This document shows positions 7,745 through 27,063 of a stretch of 64,000 nucleotides of DNA, piece after piece; positions within the stretch are counted from its first letter, which is position 1, and each line of letters starts with the position of its first letter. Below the pieces are notes generated by a model. The model was not told the origin of the DNA. It did not search any database and saw only the letters and a list, made by a program, of their open reading frames with translations. Origin of the DNA: Streptomyces xiamenensis. GTDB taxonomy: Bacteria; Actinomycetota; Actinomycetes; Streptomycetales; Streptomycetaceae. The position numbers and the translations under genes are program-made. The stretch is from the NCBI RefSeq assembly GCF_000993785.3, contig NZ_CP009922.3, positions 5,270,001 to 5,334,000 of the forward strand. The letters run 5' to 3'.

Positions 7745-9229
7745 TCAGGGGCGGAGCCCGCCGCGCCGCCGCTGCCGGGCGAGGAGGTACACGCCCGAGC
7801 CGGCGGCCAGCAGCATGGCGGCGGCGGCCACCAGCGGCACCGGGTTCGCGCCGGTGTTCGCCAGCCCGCCGTCCGGGGTCAGCCCGCCGGACGCCCCGCC
7901 GCCGGCGGTGCCGGAGGTGGCGGTGCCCGAGGTGTCGGAACCGTCGATGTCGCCAGGGCCGCCGTTGGCGCCCTGGTCACCGGTATCGCCGTCCGAGGTG
8001 CCGCCCGTCGCGTCGTCGCCCGAACCCCCGGTGTCCGTACCGGAGTCGGCACCGCCCTCCGAGCCACCGTCCAGGCCGCCGTCCGCACCCCCGTCGGCGC
8101 CGCCCGCGGTCACATCCGCGCCGCCGGCGTCCGCACCACCGTCCGCCGCGCCGCCCGCGCCGCCGACCGTGCTGTCGCCGCCACCGTCACCGCCCTCACC
8201 GGGGCCGCAGGCGATGGGCGCCGTCTCCGCCGCGCCGCCCGCGCCGTCGATGTCGCCCAGCGCCACCCCCGCCAGCGCCGGGATCACCTGGGCGGTCGCG
8301 CGCAGCGCCATGCCGTCGGCCACCGGCTCCATGTAGCCGACCGCGCCCCGGTCGGCCGCGACGGCCGAGCAGCCCACCTGCACACCGCGCAGCCAGGCCG
8401 TGCCGCGCTCGGCGGCGGCGTCCCGGCCGCCGCCCGCCAGCGCCTGGACGGCGAGTGCGGTGGAGTTGGAGTTGGCGGCGCTGGCCGCGTTGTAGCCCCA
8501 GCCGCCGTTCTCCTGCTGCTGGGCCTCCAGCCAGTCCAGGCCGGGCGCGGCGTCCGCCGTACGATCCACCGCGAGCAGCGCCTGCACCGCCATGCCGGTG
8601 CTGTCGGTGTCCGAGGTGCAACGGTCCGGATTGCGGCGCAGCGACAGCGGATAGCCGCCGTCCGCGCAGCGCGTGGAGGCCAGGAACTCCACGGTGCTCT
8701 CCGGGGCGCCCTCGGCCGTGCGGGCCAGCGCCAGCACCCCCAGGGACTGGGTGAACTGGTTGGACATGTCTCCGGCGGGCCCGGCGTCCGAGAACCGGCC
8801 GGTGTCCTGCACGCGGTCCAGCAGCAGCCCCGCCAGGTCGTGGCCGCCGAAGTCGGACAGGTCGCGGTGCTCGATCGCCGCGACCAGCGCCAGCTTGGCG
8901 GTGCCGCCCGCGTTGACGGCGTCCGGGTTGCCCCGGTGGATGTAGTCGCCGGCGTTCGCCGCCAGCCAGTCGGTGGCCCGCTCGGCGGTGCTGCCGGCGG
9001 TGCCGGTCGCGGCCAGGCCCATCACGATGTCGGCGGTCAGCCCGTGGTCGGCGGACGCGTGGGTGTCATCGGTGAGCTTGCCGACCGCCCAGGTGGCGGC
9101 GGCCTCGGCCGGGGACAGCAGCTGCTGCGGCGTCTCGTCGGCGCGGGCCGTGGCGCCGGGCAGCGCCAGCGCGGTCGCTATCAGCGCGGCGGGCAGCACG
9201 GCTGCCGCGCGTCTGCGCAGGGTCGTCAT
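7745..9229 (-). CDS. LAxTG-anchored terpene-cyclase/prenyltransferase-fold surface protein (transcobalamin N-domain-like)
   Basis: A 494-residue protein in four parts. First a signal peptide (LPAALIATALALPGATARA). Then an alpha/alpha-barrel domain at about residues 30-330 with repeats such as DGGYPLSLRRN and ENGGWGYNAA, the repeat style of prenyltransferase/squalene-cyclase folds and of the N-terminal half of intrinsic factor. Then a long Gly/Asp/Ser-rich flexible linker at about residues 345-450. Last a sortase signal: LANTG, a hydrophobic stretch and RQRRRGG at the end. LAxTG fits the class E sortases of streptomycetes, so the protein is likely covalently attached to peptidoglycan with the barrel displayed outward. 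Its start overlaps the S-component stop (ATGA), so they are co-translated. Corrinoid binding is inferred from fold, operon and riboswitch. Confidence 0.8.
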   Translation of the reverse strand: MTTLRRRAAAVLPAALIATALALPGATARADETPQQLLSPAEAAATWAVGKLTDDTHASADHGLTADIVMGLAATGTAGSTAERATDWLAANAGDYIHRGNPDAVNAGGTAKLALVAAIEHRDLSDFGGHDLAGLLLDRVQDTGRFSDAGPAGDMSNQFTQSLGVLALARTAEGAPESTVEFLASTRCADGGYPLSLRRNPDRCTSDTDSTGMAVQALLAVDRTADAAPGLDWLEAQQQENGGWGYNAASAANSNSTALAVQALAGGGRDAAAERGTAWLRGVQVGCSAVAADRGAVGYMEPVADGMALRATAQVIPALAGVALGDIDGAGGAAETAPIACGPGEGGDGGGDSTVGGAGGAADGGADAGGADVTAGGADGGADGGLDGGSEGGADSGTDTGGSGDDATGGTSDGDTGDQGANGGPGDIDGSDTSGTATSGTAGGGASGGLTPDGGLANTGANPVPLVAAAAMLLAAGSGVYLLARQRRRGGLRP

Positions 9230-10164
9230 CGGGTCATGGCTCCTTGATCGGTCGAAGAGGCGAAGGTGACGGGAACGTCGAAGGCGGCGCGGCGCGCTGC
9301 GCGGCGCAGGGTGGCCAGGACGGCGGGACCCAGCACGCACAGCGCGATCGCGTTGGTCACCGCCCGGCCGGTGTCCCAGCCGAAGGTGGAGGTGGCCAGG
9401 GTGTAGAGGAAGAAGGTGTGCAGGTTCTCCAGCGGGCCGGCCTCCGGGTCGAAGGAGAGCTGGGTGCCGTCGCCCAGCGCGAACGGCCAGAACCACAGAT
9501 TCATCAGGAAGCCGAAGACGTACGCCGCCACCACCCCGTACCCGGCCAGCAGTGCGATCTCCGCCCGCCCGGTCAGCCGGCGCGGCAGCAGCCCGGCGCC
9601 CAGGCCCACCCAGCCGGCGGCCATCATCTGGAACGGCAGCCACGGGCCGACCCCGGCGGTCAGCAGCGCGGAGGCGAACAGCGAGATGGCGCCCAGCGCG
9701 TAGCCGAAACCGGGGCCGAAGACCCGCCCGGCGAGGATCAGCAGGAAGAACACCGTCTCGATCCCGGCGGTGCCGGCGCCCAGCGGGCGCAGCGCGGCGT
9801 TGACGGCGGCCAGTACCCCCAGCAGCGCGAGCGTCTTGGGGTCGATGCCGCCCTCGGAGATCTCCGCGAGGACGACGGCCAGGATCACCGGCAGCAGCAG
9901 CACGAACATGAGCGGGGCCTGCCCGGCGTGTGCCACCGCCTGGGGCTGCGGCGGCATCAGCAGCGGCCAGCAGAACATGCCGAGCCCGATCACCGAGGCC
10001 AGCGCGAGGACGACGGCGGCCCGGGGGCCGACCCGCAGTGCGGTGGCACGCGTGACCGTACGGGGGGCCCCGGCGTCTCCGGCGCTGCCCGCGCCGCCGG
10101 CCACGTCCTTGCCCGGCCGCGTGCCGTCGCCGCCGCGCCCCGGGACCGGCCGTGCCCCGCTCAT
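9226..10164 (-). CDS. ECF transporter S (substrate-binding membrane) component, probable cobalamin type
   Basis: A 312-residue protein with a hydrophilic N-terminal 45 residues and about six transmembrane helices (VVLALASVIGLGMFCWPLL, LMFVLLLPVILAVVLAE, FGYALGAISLFASALLTAG and others). The layout, with FLMNLWFWPFALGDGTQLSF between helices, is that of actinobacterial ECF substrate-specific components annotated near cobalt/cobalamin transporters. It is encoded between the A-A ATPase and the LAxTG surface protein, with ATGA overlaps on both sides. Together with the T and A subunits it would form the complete importer. Cobalamin as substrate follows from the upstream riboswitch, not from residues seen here. 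Confidence 0.8.
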   Translation of the reverse strand: MSGARPVPGRGGDGTRPGKDVAGGAGSAGDAGAPRTVTRATALRVGPRAAVVLALASVIGLGMFCWPLLMPPQPQAVAHAGQAPLMFVLLLPVILAVVLAEISEGGIDPKTLALLGVLAAVNAALRPLGAGTAGIETVFFLLILAGRVFGPGFGYALGAISLFASALLTAGVGPWLPFQMMAAGWVGLGAGLLPRRLTGRAEIALLAGYGVVAAYVFGFLMNLWFWPFALGDGTQLSFDPEAGPLENLHTFFLYTLATSTFGWDTGRAVTNAIALCVLGPAVLATLRRAARRAAFDVPVTFASSTDQGAMTR

Positions 10165-11795
10165 CGGGTGGCCTCCCCGCTCGTGACCGGCGCGAGCGCC
10201 CGCGCCACCTGGTCGGGCGTCAGCCACGGCTGCGGCTTGAGGATCTTCGCCACCTGGGGCGCGAACGACGGGGAGGAACAGATCACGTCGGCCGTCGGGC
10301 CGTCCGCGACGATCTCGCCCTCCGCCATCACCGTCACCCGGTCCGCCGTGGCGGCCACGAACTCCACGTCATGGGTGGCGATCATCACCGCCCGGCCCTG
10401 TTCGGCCAGCTCCCGCACCACCCGCCCGAAGTGCCGCTTGGCGTGGTAGTCCAGGCCCCGGGTCGGCTCGTCCAGCAGCACCACGTCCGGCGCCGCCGTC
10501 AACTGCACCGCCAGCACCAGCGCGAGCCGCTGCCCCTCGGACAGGTCCCGTGGATGCCGCTCCCCGGGGATGCCGGGAGTCAGCAGGTCGAGCAGCGCGC
10601 GGCAGGTGCCCGGCTCCGCCTGCGACTCGGCGTCGGCCTGCGCGCACTCGCCGTCCACCGTCTGCAGGTACAGCAGATCGGCCGCCGTCTGCGGCACCAG
10701 GCCCACCAGTGCCCGTGCCTCCCGCGCCGAGACCTCACCCGGGTCCGTGCCCCGCGCCGCCACCGCGACCTCGCCGGAACGGCGCGGGCCCGAACCCTGC
10801 AACGCCCACAGCAGCGAGGACTTGCCGGAGCCGTTGCGGCCCATCAGCGCGATGATCTCCCCGCCCCGTGCCTCCAGGTCCACCTCGCGCACCGCGATGT
10901 GCTCCCCGTAGGTCACGGTGACCTTCCGCGCCGTCAGCGCGACCGCGCCGCCGCCCACCGCGCGCGGCCGCGCAGGCCGCAGCCCCGCGAGGCGCTCGCG
11001 CAGCCCGGCGGCGTGCCGGCGGGCGTCGCGCACCGACAGCGGCAGTGGGTCCCAGCCGGCGATACGGCCCAGATGAACGATCGGCGGGGCGATGTCGGAC
11101 TCCGCGATCAGCTCGGCGGGCGTCCCGGACCGTACGCTGCCGTCCCCCGGCAGGTACAGCAGCCGGTCCGCGTACTGGAGCACGCGCTCCATGCGGTGCT
11201 CGGCGATCACCACCGTGGTGCCCAGATCGTGCACCAGCCGCAGGATCGCCGACAGCACGTCCTCGGCCGCGGTCGGGTCCAGCGCGGAGGTCGGCTCGTC
11301 CAGCACCAGGACGGAGGGGTGCGCGGTGAGTACCGCGCCGATCGCCACCCGCTGCTGCTGGCCGCCGGAGAGGGTACGCAGCGGGCGGTGCCGCAGCTCC
11401 GCGATGCCCAGCAGGTCCAGGGTCTCCTCGACCCGCTTGCGCATCGTGTCCGGGCCGATCGCCAGCTGCTCCATGCCGTAGGCGAGTTCCTCCTCGACGG
11501 TGTCGGTGACGAACCCGGCCAGCGGGTCCTGGCCCACCACGCCCACCAGATGCGCGAACTCCTGCGGCGGCCGGGACTGCGTGCTCTGCCCGGCGACCGT
11601 CACCCGGCCGCGCAGTTCACCGCCGGTGAACCGGGGGACCAGGCCGTTGACGGCCCCCAGCAGGGTGGACTTCCCCGAGCCGGTACGCCCGGCGATCAGG
11701 CACAGCTCGCCCTCCTCGACGCGCAGATCGACCCCGGCCAGGGTGGGACGGGCGGCGCCGTCGTAGCGGAAACTCACCGAGTCGAACGTGATCAT
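10161..11795 (-). CDS. ECF transporter ATPase, two fused ABC domains
   Basis: A 544-residue protein with two complete ABC ATPase domains in tandem, equivalent to EcfA1 and EcfA2 joined. Domain 1 has Walker A GRTGSGKST, signature LSGGQQQR and Walker B VLVLDEPTSALD. Domain 2 has GRNGSGKSS, LSEGQRLAL and VVLLDEPTRGLD. Both retain the switch histidines (VVIAEH and MIATHD). It powers the importer with the T protein encoded just upstream and the S protein just downstream; both junctions overlap by four bases. It acts on the cytoplasmic face of the membrane. Confidence 0.92.
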   Translation of the reverse strand: MITFDSVSFRYDGAARPTLAGVDLRVEEGELCLIAGRTGSGKSTLLGAVNGLVPRFTGGELRGRVTVAGQSTQSRPPQEFAHLVGVVGQDPLAGFVTDTVEEELAYGMEQLAIGPDTMRKRVEETLDLLGIAELRHRPLRTLSGGQQQRVAIGAVLTAHPSVLVLDEPTSALDPTAAEDVLSAILRLVHDLGTTVVIAEHRMERVLQYADRLLYLPGDGSVRSGTPAELIAESDIAPPIVHLGRIAGWDPLPLSVRDARRHAAGLRERLAGLRPARPRAVGGGAVALTARKVTVTYGEHIAVREVDLEARGGEIIALMGRNGSGKSSLLWALQGSGPRRSGEVAVAARGTDPGEVSAREARALVGLVPQTAADLLYLQTVDGECAQADAESQAEPGTCRALLDLLTPGIPGERHPRDLSEGQRLALVLAVQLTAAPDVVLLDEPTRGLDYHAKRHFGRVVRELAEQGRAVMIATHDVEFVAATADRVTVMAEGEIVADGPTADVICSSPSFAPQVAKILKPQPWLTPDQVARALAPVTSGEATR

Positions 11796-12940
11796 GCGCG
11801 GGTCTTCTCCTCACGGACCGCCGCGTCCTGCGGTGCGGCGGCCTGCTGCGGGGGTGTGGACGGAGTCGGGAACGGGGGCGGGGGCGTGAGGAAGGCGGGC
11901 AGCAGCCCCACCAGGACGGCGACGGCCGGCAGCGCGGCCACCTCGGGCCAGCTCAGCGGGGAGAGCGAGGGATAGAGATTGGCCGGGTCCACCCGGGTGC
12001 TCACGTACATGAGCGCACCGGCGGTGAGTCCGGAGCCGGCGGCCAGGAGTTCGCCGGTGCGCCACCGGTCGGGCCGGTAGCTGCTGCGCCGCACCCGGCG
12101 TCCGCCGAGGAGGAAACCGGTCACGGCGAGCGCGAGGCCGCCCAGCAGCAGTGGCAGCCCCAGCAGCCGGGAGGCGGAGGGGTCGAGCGTCCCGTACAGG
12201 CCGGCGCACACGCCCAGCAGACCGCCGATGACCAGCAGTCCGGTGAGCAGCCTGGCCCGGGGCGCGGTGGCGCCCAGCCGCCCGTATCCCCGGGAAGCCA
12301 TGGCGGCGGCGAGGGCGAGGGAGCGGCTCAGCGCGTCTTCGAGAACGGGGATGAGGATGCCGCGCAGGGCGCCGCGCCCCTTGCCGGAGGCGCCGCGCAG
12401 CCGGCGGGCGCGGCGCACCCGCTGCACGCTCTCGATCAGCTGCGGGGCGACGGTGAGGGCGACCACGACGGAGGTGCCGATCTCGTACAGCGCGCCGGGC
12501 AGGGACTTGAGCAGCCGTTTGGGGTTGGCGAGGGCGTTGGCGGCGCCGACGCAGATCACCATGGCGGCGAGCTGGAGGCCGTCGTACACCCCGCCCAGGA
12601 GTTGCTCGGCGGCGACCGGTCCCAGCAGCCTGATGCCGGCCGCGGCCTCGGGGAGCGGGATCTCGGGGAGCGTGAAAAGGATGGTGGAGCCCTGGCCGCC
12701 GCCGAAGACGATGCGGAACAGCACCCGCATCACGACGATGAAGGCACCGAACAGCAGGTACATCCGGAAGGACAGCGCCCAGGGCGCGTCGGTGCGGCGG
12801 CTGACGACGACGTAGCCGGCGACGGCGATGACCAGCAGGAGCAGCACCGGGTTGGTGGTGCGGCTGGCGGCGACGGCGAGGCCGAGCGCCCACAGCCACC
12901 AGGCGCCGGGGTGCAGGGCGCGGGGGAGAGGGGTGATCAC
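11792..12940 (-). CDS. ECF transporter T (energy-coupling transmembrane) component
   Basis: A 382-residue membrane protein with several helices (ALHPGAWWLWALGLAVAAS, NPVLLLLVIAVAGYVVV, FGAFIVVMRVLFRIVF). It carries the cytoplasmic coupling region with the A-R-G-type motifs that dock on the ATPases: VRRARRLRG and AAAMASRGYG. The start is GTG 12940, which overlaps the stop of the upstream surface-protein gene; the longer open frame is unsupported. The C-terminal 45 residues are proline-rich and cytoplasmic. The family is confident; ligand specificity comes from the S component. Confidence 0.88.
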   Translation of the reverse strand: MITPLPRALHPGAWWLWALGLAVAASRTTNPVLLLLVIAVAGYVVVSRRTDAPWALSFRMYLLFGAFIVVMRVLFRIVFGGGQGSTILFTLPEIPLPEAAAGIRLLGPVAAEQLLGGVYDGLQLAAMVICVGAANALANPKRLLKSLPGALYEIGTSVVVALTVAPQLIESVQRVRRARRLRGASGKGRGALRGILIPVLEDALSRSLALAAAMASRGYGRLGATAPRARLLTGLLVIGGLLGVCAGLYGTLDPSASRLLGLPLLLGGLALAVTGFLLGGRRVRRSSYRPDRWRTGELLAAGSGLTAGALMYVSTRVDPANLYPSLSPLSWPEVAALPAVAVLVGLLPAFLTPPPPFPTPSTPPQQAAAPQDAAVREEKTRA

Positions 12941-14091
12941 TGGTCGGTGGCCGTATCCGTGGTGCTGGTGGGGGTGGTGGAGCCGGTGGGGGCGTTCGCG
13001 GCCAGGCGGCGGCGCCAGGCGGTGAGTCCCGCGCCGGCGGCCAGGGCGGTGGCCAGGCCGATGGCGGCGAGGGTGCCGGCGGACGGGCCGCCGGAGCCGG
13101 CGGTGGCGGAGGGGTCGTGGGCGTCGTCCTGACCGCTCCACCCGGCCGCCTCGGTGGGGGCGGGAGCGGGGTCGGTCTCCTCGGCGGCGGGGTCCTCGCC
13201 AGCCGCCTCGTCCCCGTCCCGGTCCGCGTCCGTGTCCTTGTCCTCCTGCTCGGCGTCCGGGGCGTCGGGGTCCTCGGCGTCCGGCGCGTCGCCATCGGGA
13301 GCGTCCTGCGGGGGCTCACCGCCGGGGGCGCCCGCGGCGGTGCCGTCCTGGCCGCCGGTGGCCGAGCCGCCGGAGGCGTCGCCCCCGGACCCGCCGTCGG
13401 TCGAGCCGCCCGAGCCGCCCGAGCCGCCGGGCGTCCCGGAGCCGCCGGACGGGCTGCCGCCCGAGGCGGCGCCTCCGCCGCCCGCGCCCCCGCCGGGGGA
13501 GCCACTGCCCCCGCCGTCACCCCCGCTGCCGTTGTCGGCCGGGCGCTGCGGGGCGACGCCGGGCGGCGACGCCATCTCGTCCTCGTCATCGGTCAGCGCG
13601 AACGACCAGCCCTCGATGCTGCCCTCGGGCGGCGTGCGGTAGGTGGCGCCGCGCTGGCTGTACGTCCACGCGCCGCCATTGGGCGCGTGCCAGTACGACC
13701 AGTACGCGGTGGCGGGCGGGGTGTCCACGCAGCTCTCGCTGTCGGCGCCCGGCCGGCCGTTGATACGGCAGATGAACGCGTCGCCCCAGCGGGTGGTGCC
13801 GCCGACCTCGAAGCCGGCGTTGCGCAGCGCCGCGAGACCGTCCGCCTGCGGCCCGGGGGCACAGCGCACGATCCGGCCGCCGCCCAGCCCCTGGTAGTCG
13901 ACCACCACGGAGACGCCACTGCTGTCCGGGCAGAACCCGGGGGTGCCGGCCAGCGCGACCCGGCCGGCCGGGGCCGCTGCCGCCGCCGTACCGGCCGGCC
14001 CGCCCAGCGCGGCCAGCAGGCCGAACAGCAGGCAGGCGGCCATGACACGTGCTCGGGCGCGGGCGTGGCCCCGGACGCGGGCGACGGGCAT
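12937..14091 (-). CDS. Membrane-anchored surface protein with DUF4430-like domain, first gene of cobalamin operon
   Basis: A 384-residue protein. After a short basic start come a signal sequence (ACLLFGLLAALGGPAGTAAA) and a compact extracellular domain with conserved cysteines. Its features are SVVVDYQGLGGG, ALRNAGFEV, FICRINGRPGADSESC and the aromatic AYWSYWHAPNGGAWTYS, ending GSIEGWSFA. This pattern occurs in actinobacterial proteins beside ECF cobalt/cobalamin transporters and looks related to DUF4430. A 150-residue Gly/Ser/Asp/Glu-rich linker follows, then one transmembrane helix (LAAIGLATALAAGAGLTAW) and a basic tail. No clear LPxTG is seen, so it is probably membrane-tethered. The start at ATG 14091 is set by GGAAAGG eight bases upstream. 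It lies directly downstream of the riboswitch. Confidence 0.75.
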   Translation of the reverse strand: MPVARVRGHARARARVMAACLLFGLLAALGGPAGTAAAAAPAGRVALAGTPGFCPDSSGVSVVVDYQGLGGGRIVRCAPGPQADGLAALRNAGFEVGGTTRWGDAFICRINGRPGADSESCVDTPPATAYWSYWHAPNGGAWTYSQRGATYRTPPEGSIEGWSFALTDDEDEMASPPGVAPQRPADNGSGGDGGGSGSPGGGAGGGGAASGGSPSGGSGTPGGSGGSGGSTDGGSGGDASGGSATGGQDGTAAGAPGGEPPQDAPDGDAPDAEDPDAPDAEQEDKDTDADRDGDEAAGEDPAAEETDPAPAPTEAAGWSGQDDAHDPSATAGSGGPSAGTLAAIGLATALAAGAGLTAWRRRLAANAPTGSTTPTSTTDTATDQ

Positions 14092-14533
14092 CGGATGCCT
14101 TTCCATCGGACCGGCGCGGTGCGTGGCGGGGCCCGGCATCCGCCCGCACGAGAAGACCCCTGGCGCGCATTCGGTGACGAAAGCGGCAGGGGCCTACCAG
14201 CCGGGACGGGCTGAGGGCTCCACGCTGCGGACCGTGACAGTGAGAAGCGGGTGTTCACGCCGGCGAGCCGAGTGATCCGACTCGCGACGCGGAACGTCGC
14301 ACACGGTTGCAGGTCAGTGCCGGATTCGCACCGGCTTCCCTCGGTCGTCAACGCATGAAGTTATGGATCCCCCGAAAGACGGAATCTCCGCCAGAATAGG
14401 CCGCCCACCACGGATTTGACCAGACCTTTATCTGCGCTCCGATGTGCTGGATCATGCAGGAACAACCACGCGCCGATCACGGAGCGGCCGACGCGGCCGG
14501 GGTGTGTGGTGATCCAGGAACGTAAGGACGCAC
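14092..14533. promoter_or_regulatory. Divergent leader region between the cobalamin operon and the megasynthase
   Basis: The left part holds the riboswitch and its expression platform. The right part, 14351-14533, should hold the minus-strand promoter of the riboswitch transcript and the plus-strand promoter of the megasynthase. A TTGACC hexamer at about 14416 and relatively AT-rich sequence around it are the only promoter-like signs. AAGGAC at about 14524-14530 is the ribosome binding site for ATG 14534. No regulator gene lies here. Confidence 0.4.
14180..14350 (-). promoter_or_regulatory. Cobalamin (B12) riboswitch controlling the ECF/surface-protein operon
   Basis: Read on the minus strand, 14342-14303 gives GAGGGAAGCCGGTGCGAATC followed by CGGCACTGACCTGCAACCGT. 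This is the conserved core of cobalamin riboswitches (GGGAA, GGTG, AATCC and the C-rich GCAAC-GT end). A B12-box-like segment ending in CCCCTGCCG occurs near 14183-14205, in the expected 3' position. About 90 bases then separate it from the start codon at 14091, enough for an expression platform. These switches normally shut expression when adenosylcobalamin is plentiful, which fits an uptake operon. Confidence 0.85.
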
Positions 14534-25552
<11,019 letters not shown>

Positions 25553-25559
25553 GGTCGGG

Positions 25560-25590
25560 CGCCGGCGGCACGGCATCCGTGCCGCCGGCG
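25560..25590 (+). terminator. Strong hairpin between megasynthase and MFS gene
   Basis: A perfect 14-base stem, CGCCGGCGGCACGG at 25560-25573 and its complement at 25577-25590, with a CAT loop. It begins seven bases after the synthase stop. It is probably a terminator or a processing/attenuation site, since the MFS start follows within 26 bases. Confidence 0.6.
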
Positions 25591-25615
25591 GCGATCGAGC
25601 GGACAAGGGGCCGGC

Positions 25616-26860
25616 ATGGCACGGGGGAGCGGCAGAGCGGACACCTGGCTGATCGTGCTCGGGCAGAGCAGCCAGGCGCTCGGCATGGGCGGCATCGCCC
25701 TGTTCCTGCCGCTCATCCGCGAGGACCTGGGGCTGTCCTTCGCGCAGGCCGGGCAGCTCGCGGCCATCGCGACGCTCGTGTACGCCCTGATGCAGGTGCC
25801 CGCGGGCTGGCTGACGGACCGCTACTCGCCGAAGCTGCTGTTCTGCGTGGGGGTGGTGGGCACCAACGCGACGGCGCTGGCCTTCGCGGTCCTCCACCCC
25901 TACGGCTGGCTGCTGGCGGTGCAGGCGGTGTCGGGACTGTTCCGCTCCCTGATCTTCGCCCCGGGCATGATGCTCATCAGGGAGCAGTTCCCGGCCGACC
26001 GCAAGGCCACGGCGATGGGCCTGTACGTGGCGGGCGGCTTCGCCTCCAGCGTCCTGCTGAACACCCTGGGCCCGCTGGTGGTCGGCCCGCTCGGCTGGCG
26101 CTGGCTGTTCGTGATCTTCGGCGCGACCGGGGTGCTGTGGGCGGTGCTCTACCACCGGGTGGGCACCGATCCGCACCGCGAACCCGGGTCCTTCCCCCGG
26201 CTCACGGAGATCCGGCGGCTGTTCGGACATCCGGCGCTGTGGCTGATCGGCGTCATCCAGTTCGCCCGCCTGGCCACCGCGCAGGGACTGGCCTTCTGGC
26301 TGCCGAGCTATCTGGTGGCCGAGCACGACATGTCCCTGTCGGGGGCGGGGGCGATCGCGGCCGTCAGCGCGCTGATCACCGCGCCGTCCAATCTGCTGGG
26401 CGGCTGGCTCTCGGACCGGCTGGGCCGCCCGCTGCTGGTCATCACCATCGCGCTGACCGCGCTGTGCGCCTCGCTGGCCGTACTGCCGCTGGTGGACGGG
26501 GTGGTGCCGCTGCTGCTGGTGATCGGGGTGAACGCCCTGTTCGTCCAGCTGTACTTCGGCCCGCTGTTCGGTGTGGGACTCCACTATCTGGGGCAGCGCA
26601 CGGCGGGCTTCAGCTCCGGGTTCGGGAACTTCTGCGCCAACGCCGGGGGCTTCGCCGCCATTTCCGCGCTGGGCACGATCAAGGACAGCACGGGGTCCTT
26701 CACGCTGGGATTCCAGCTGCTGGCCGGTCTGTACGCCGCGGCCCTGCTCGCCGTCCTGGCCCTGACCCGCACCACCCCGCTGACCGAGCGCCCCGCAACC
26801 GAGCGGGCCCCCACCGCGCCCGCCACCCCGGCCCAGCCGGACCCCGAACCCGGCCGCTGA
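25616..26860 (+). CDS. MFS transporter (probable product exporter)
   Basis: A 414-residue major facilitator protein with about 12 hydrophobic helices. It shows the MFS loop signature between helices 2 and 3 (AGWLTDRYSPKLLF) and its counterpart in the second half (LGGWLSDRLGRPLLV). The C-terminal 30 residues are Pro/Ala/Thr-rich. It resembles the NNP/hexuronate-type MFS branch as much as drug exporters, so the direction of transport is not certain from sequence. It lies 64 bases downstream of the megasynthase on the same strand, across a strong hairpin. That position makes it the natural candidate for exporting the product or supplying self-resistance. Confidence 0.85.
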   Translation: MARGSGRADTWLIVLGQSSQALGMGGIALFLPLIREDLGLSFAQAGQLAAIATLVYALMQVPAGWLTDRYSPKLLFCVGVVGTNATALAFAVLHPYGWLLAVQAVSGLFRSLIFAPGMMLIREQFPADRKATAMGLYVAGGFASSVLLNTLGPLVVGPLGWRWLFVIFGATGVLWAVLYHRVGTDPHREPGSFPRLTEIRRLFGHPALWLIGVIQFARLATAQGLAFWLPSYLVAEHDMSLSGAGAIAAVSALITAPSNLLGGWLSDRLGRPLLVITIALTALCASLAVLPLVDGVVPLLLVIGVNALFVQLYFGPLFGVGLHYLGQRTAGFSSGFGNFCANAGGFAAISALGTIKDSTGSFTLGFQLLAGLYAAALLAVLALTRTTPLTERPATERAPTAPATPAQPDPEPGR

Positions 26861-27063
26861 CCGGCGGGCGCACACGCCCCCACCGCCGGCCACGGCGCCG
26901 TCATCGAGCCCGCACACCGGGGTCCTGGACCGGTGTGCGCGGCGAGCGCACGACGGCCGCGACCGCACAGCGCGCCGGCATCCCGGCCCGCGTGTCGCAA
27001 ATGTTCCCTGCGTCCCCGGGCGTGGATGATCGCGTGTGATCTCTCCGGCCCGGAAGGAACACC

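Noticed and set aside
7860..8220. Repetitive Gly/Asp/Ser codons suggesting a DNA repeat or CRISPR-like array
   Set aside because: There are no constant repeats with unique spacers. The periodicity comes from a Gly-rich protein linker before the LAxTG signal.
13150..13560. Long GC-rich repetitive stretch
   Set aside because: It encodes the flexible linker of the first cobalamin-operon surface protein and is not an independent repeat element.
26861..27063. A terminator between the MFS and MMPL genes
   Set aside because: Only an imperfect CCGGCGG/CCGCCGG stem with a large loop is visible, too weak to call.
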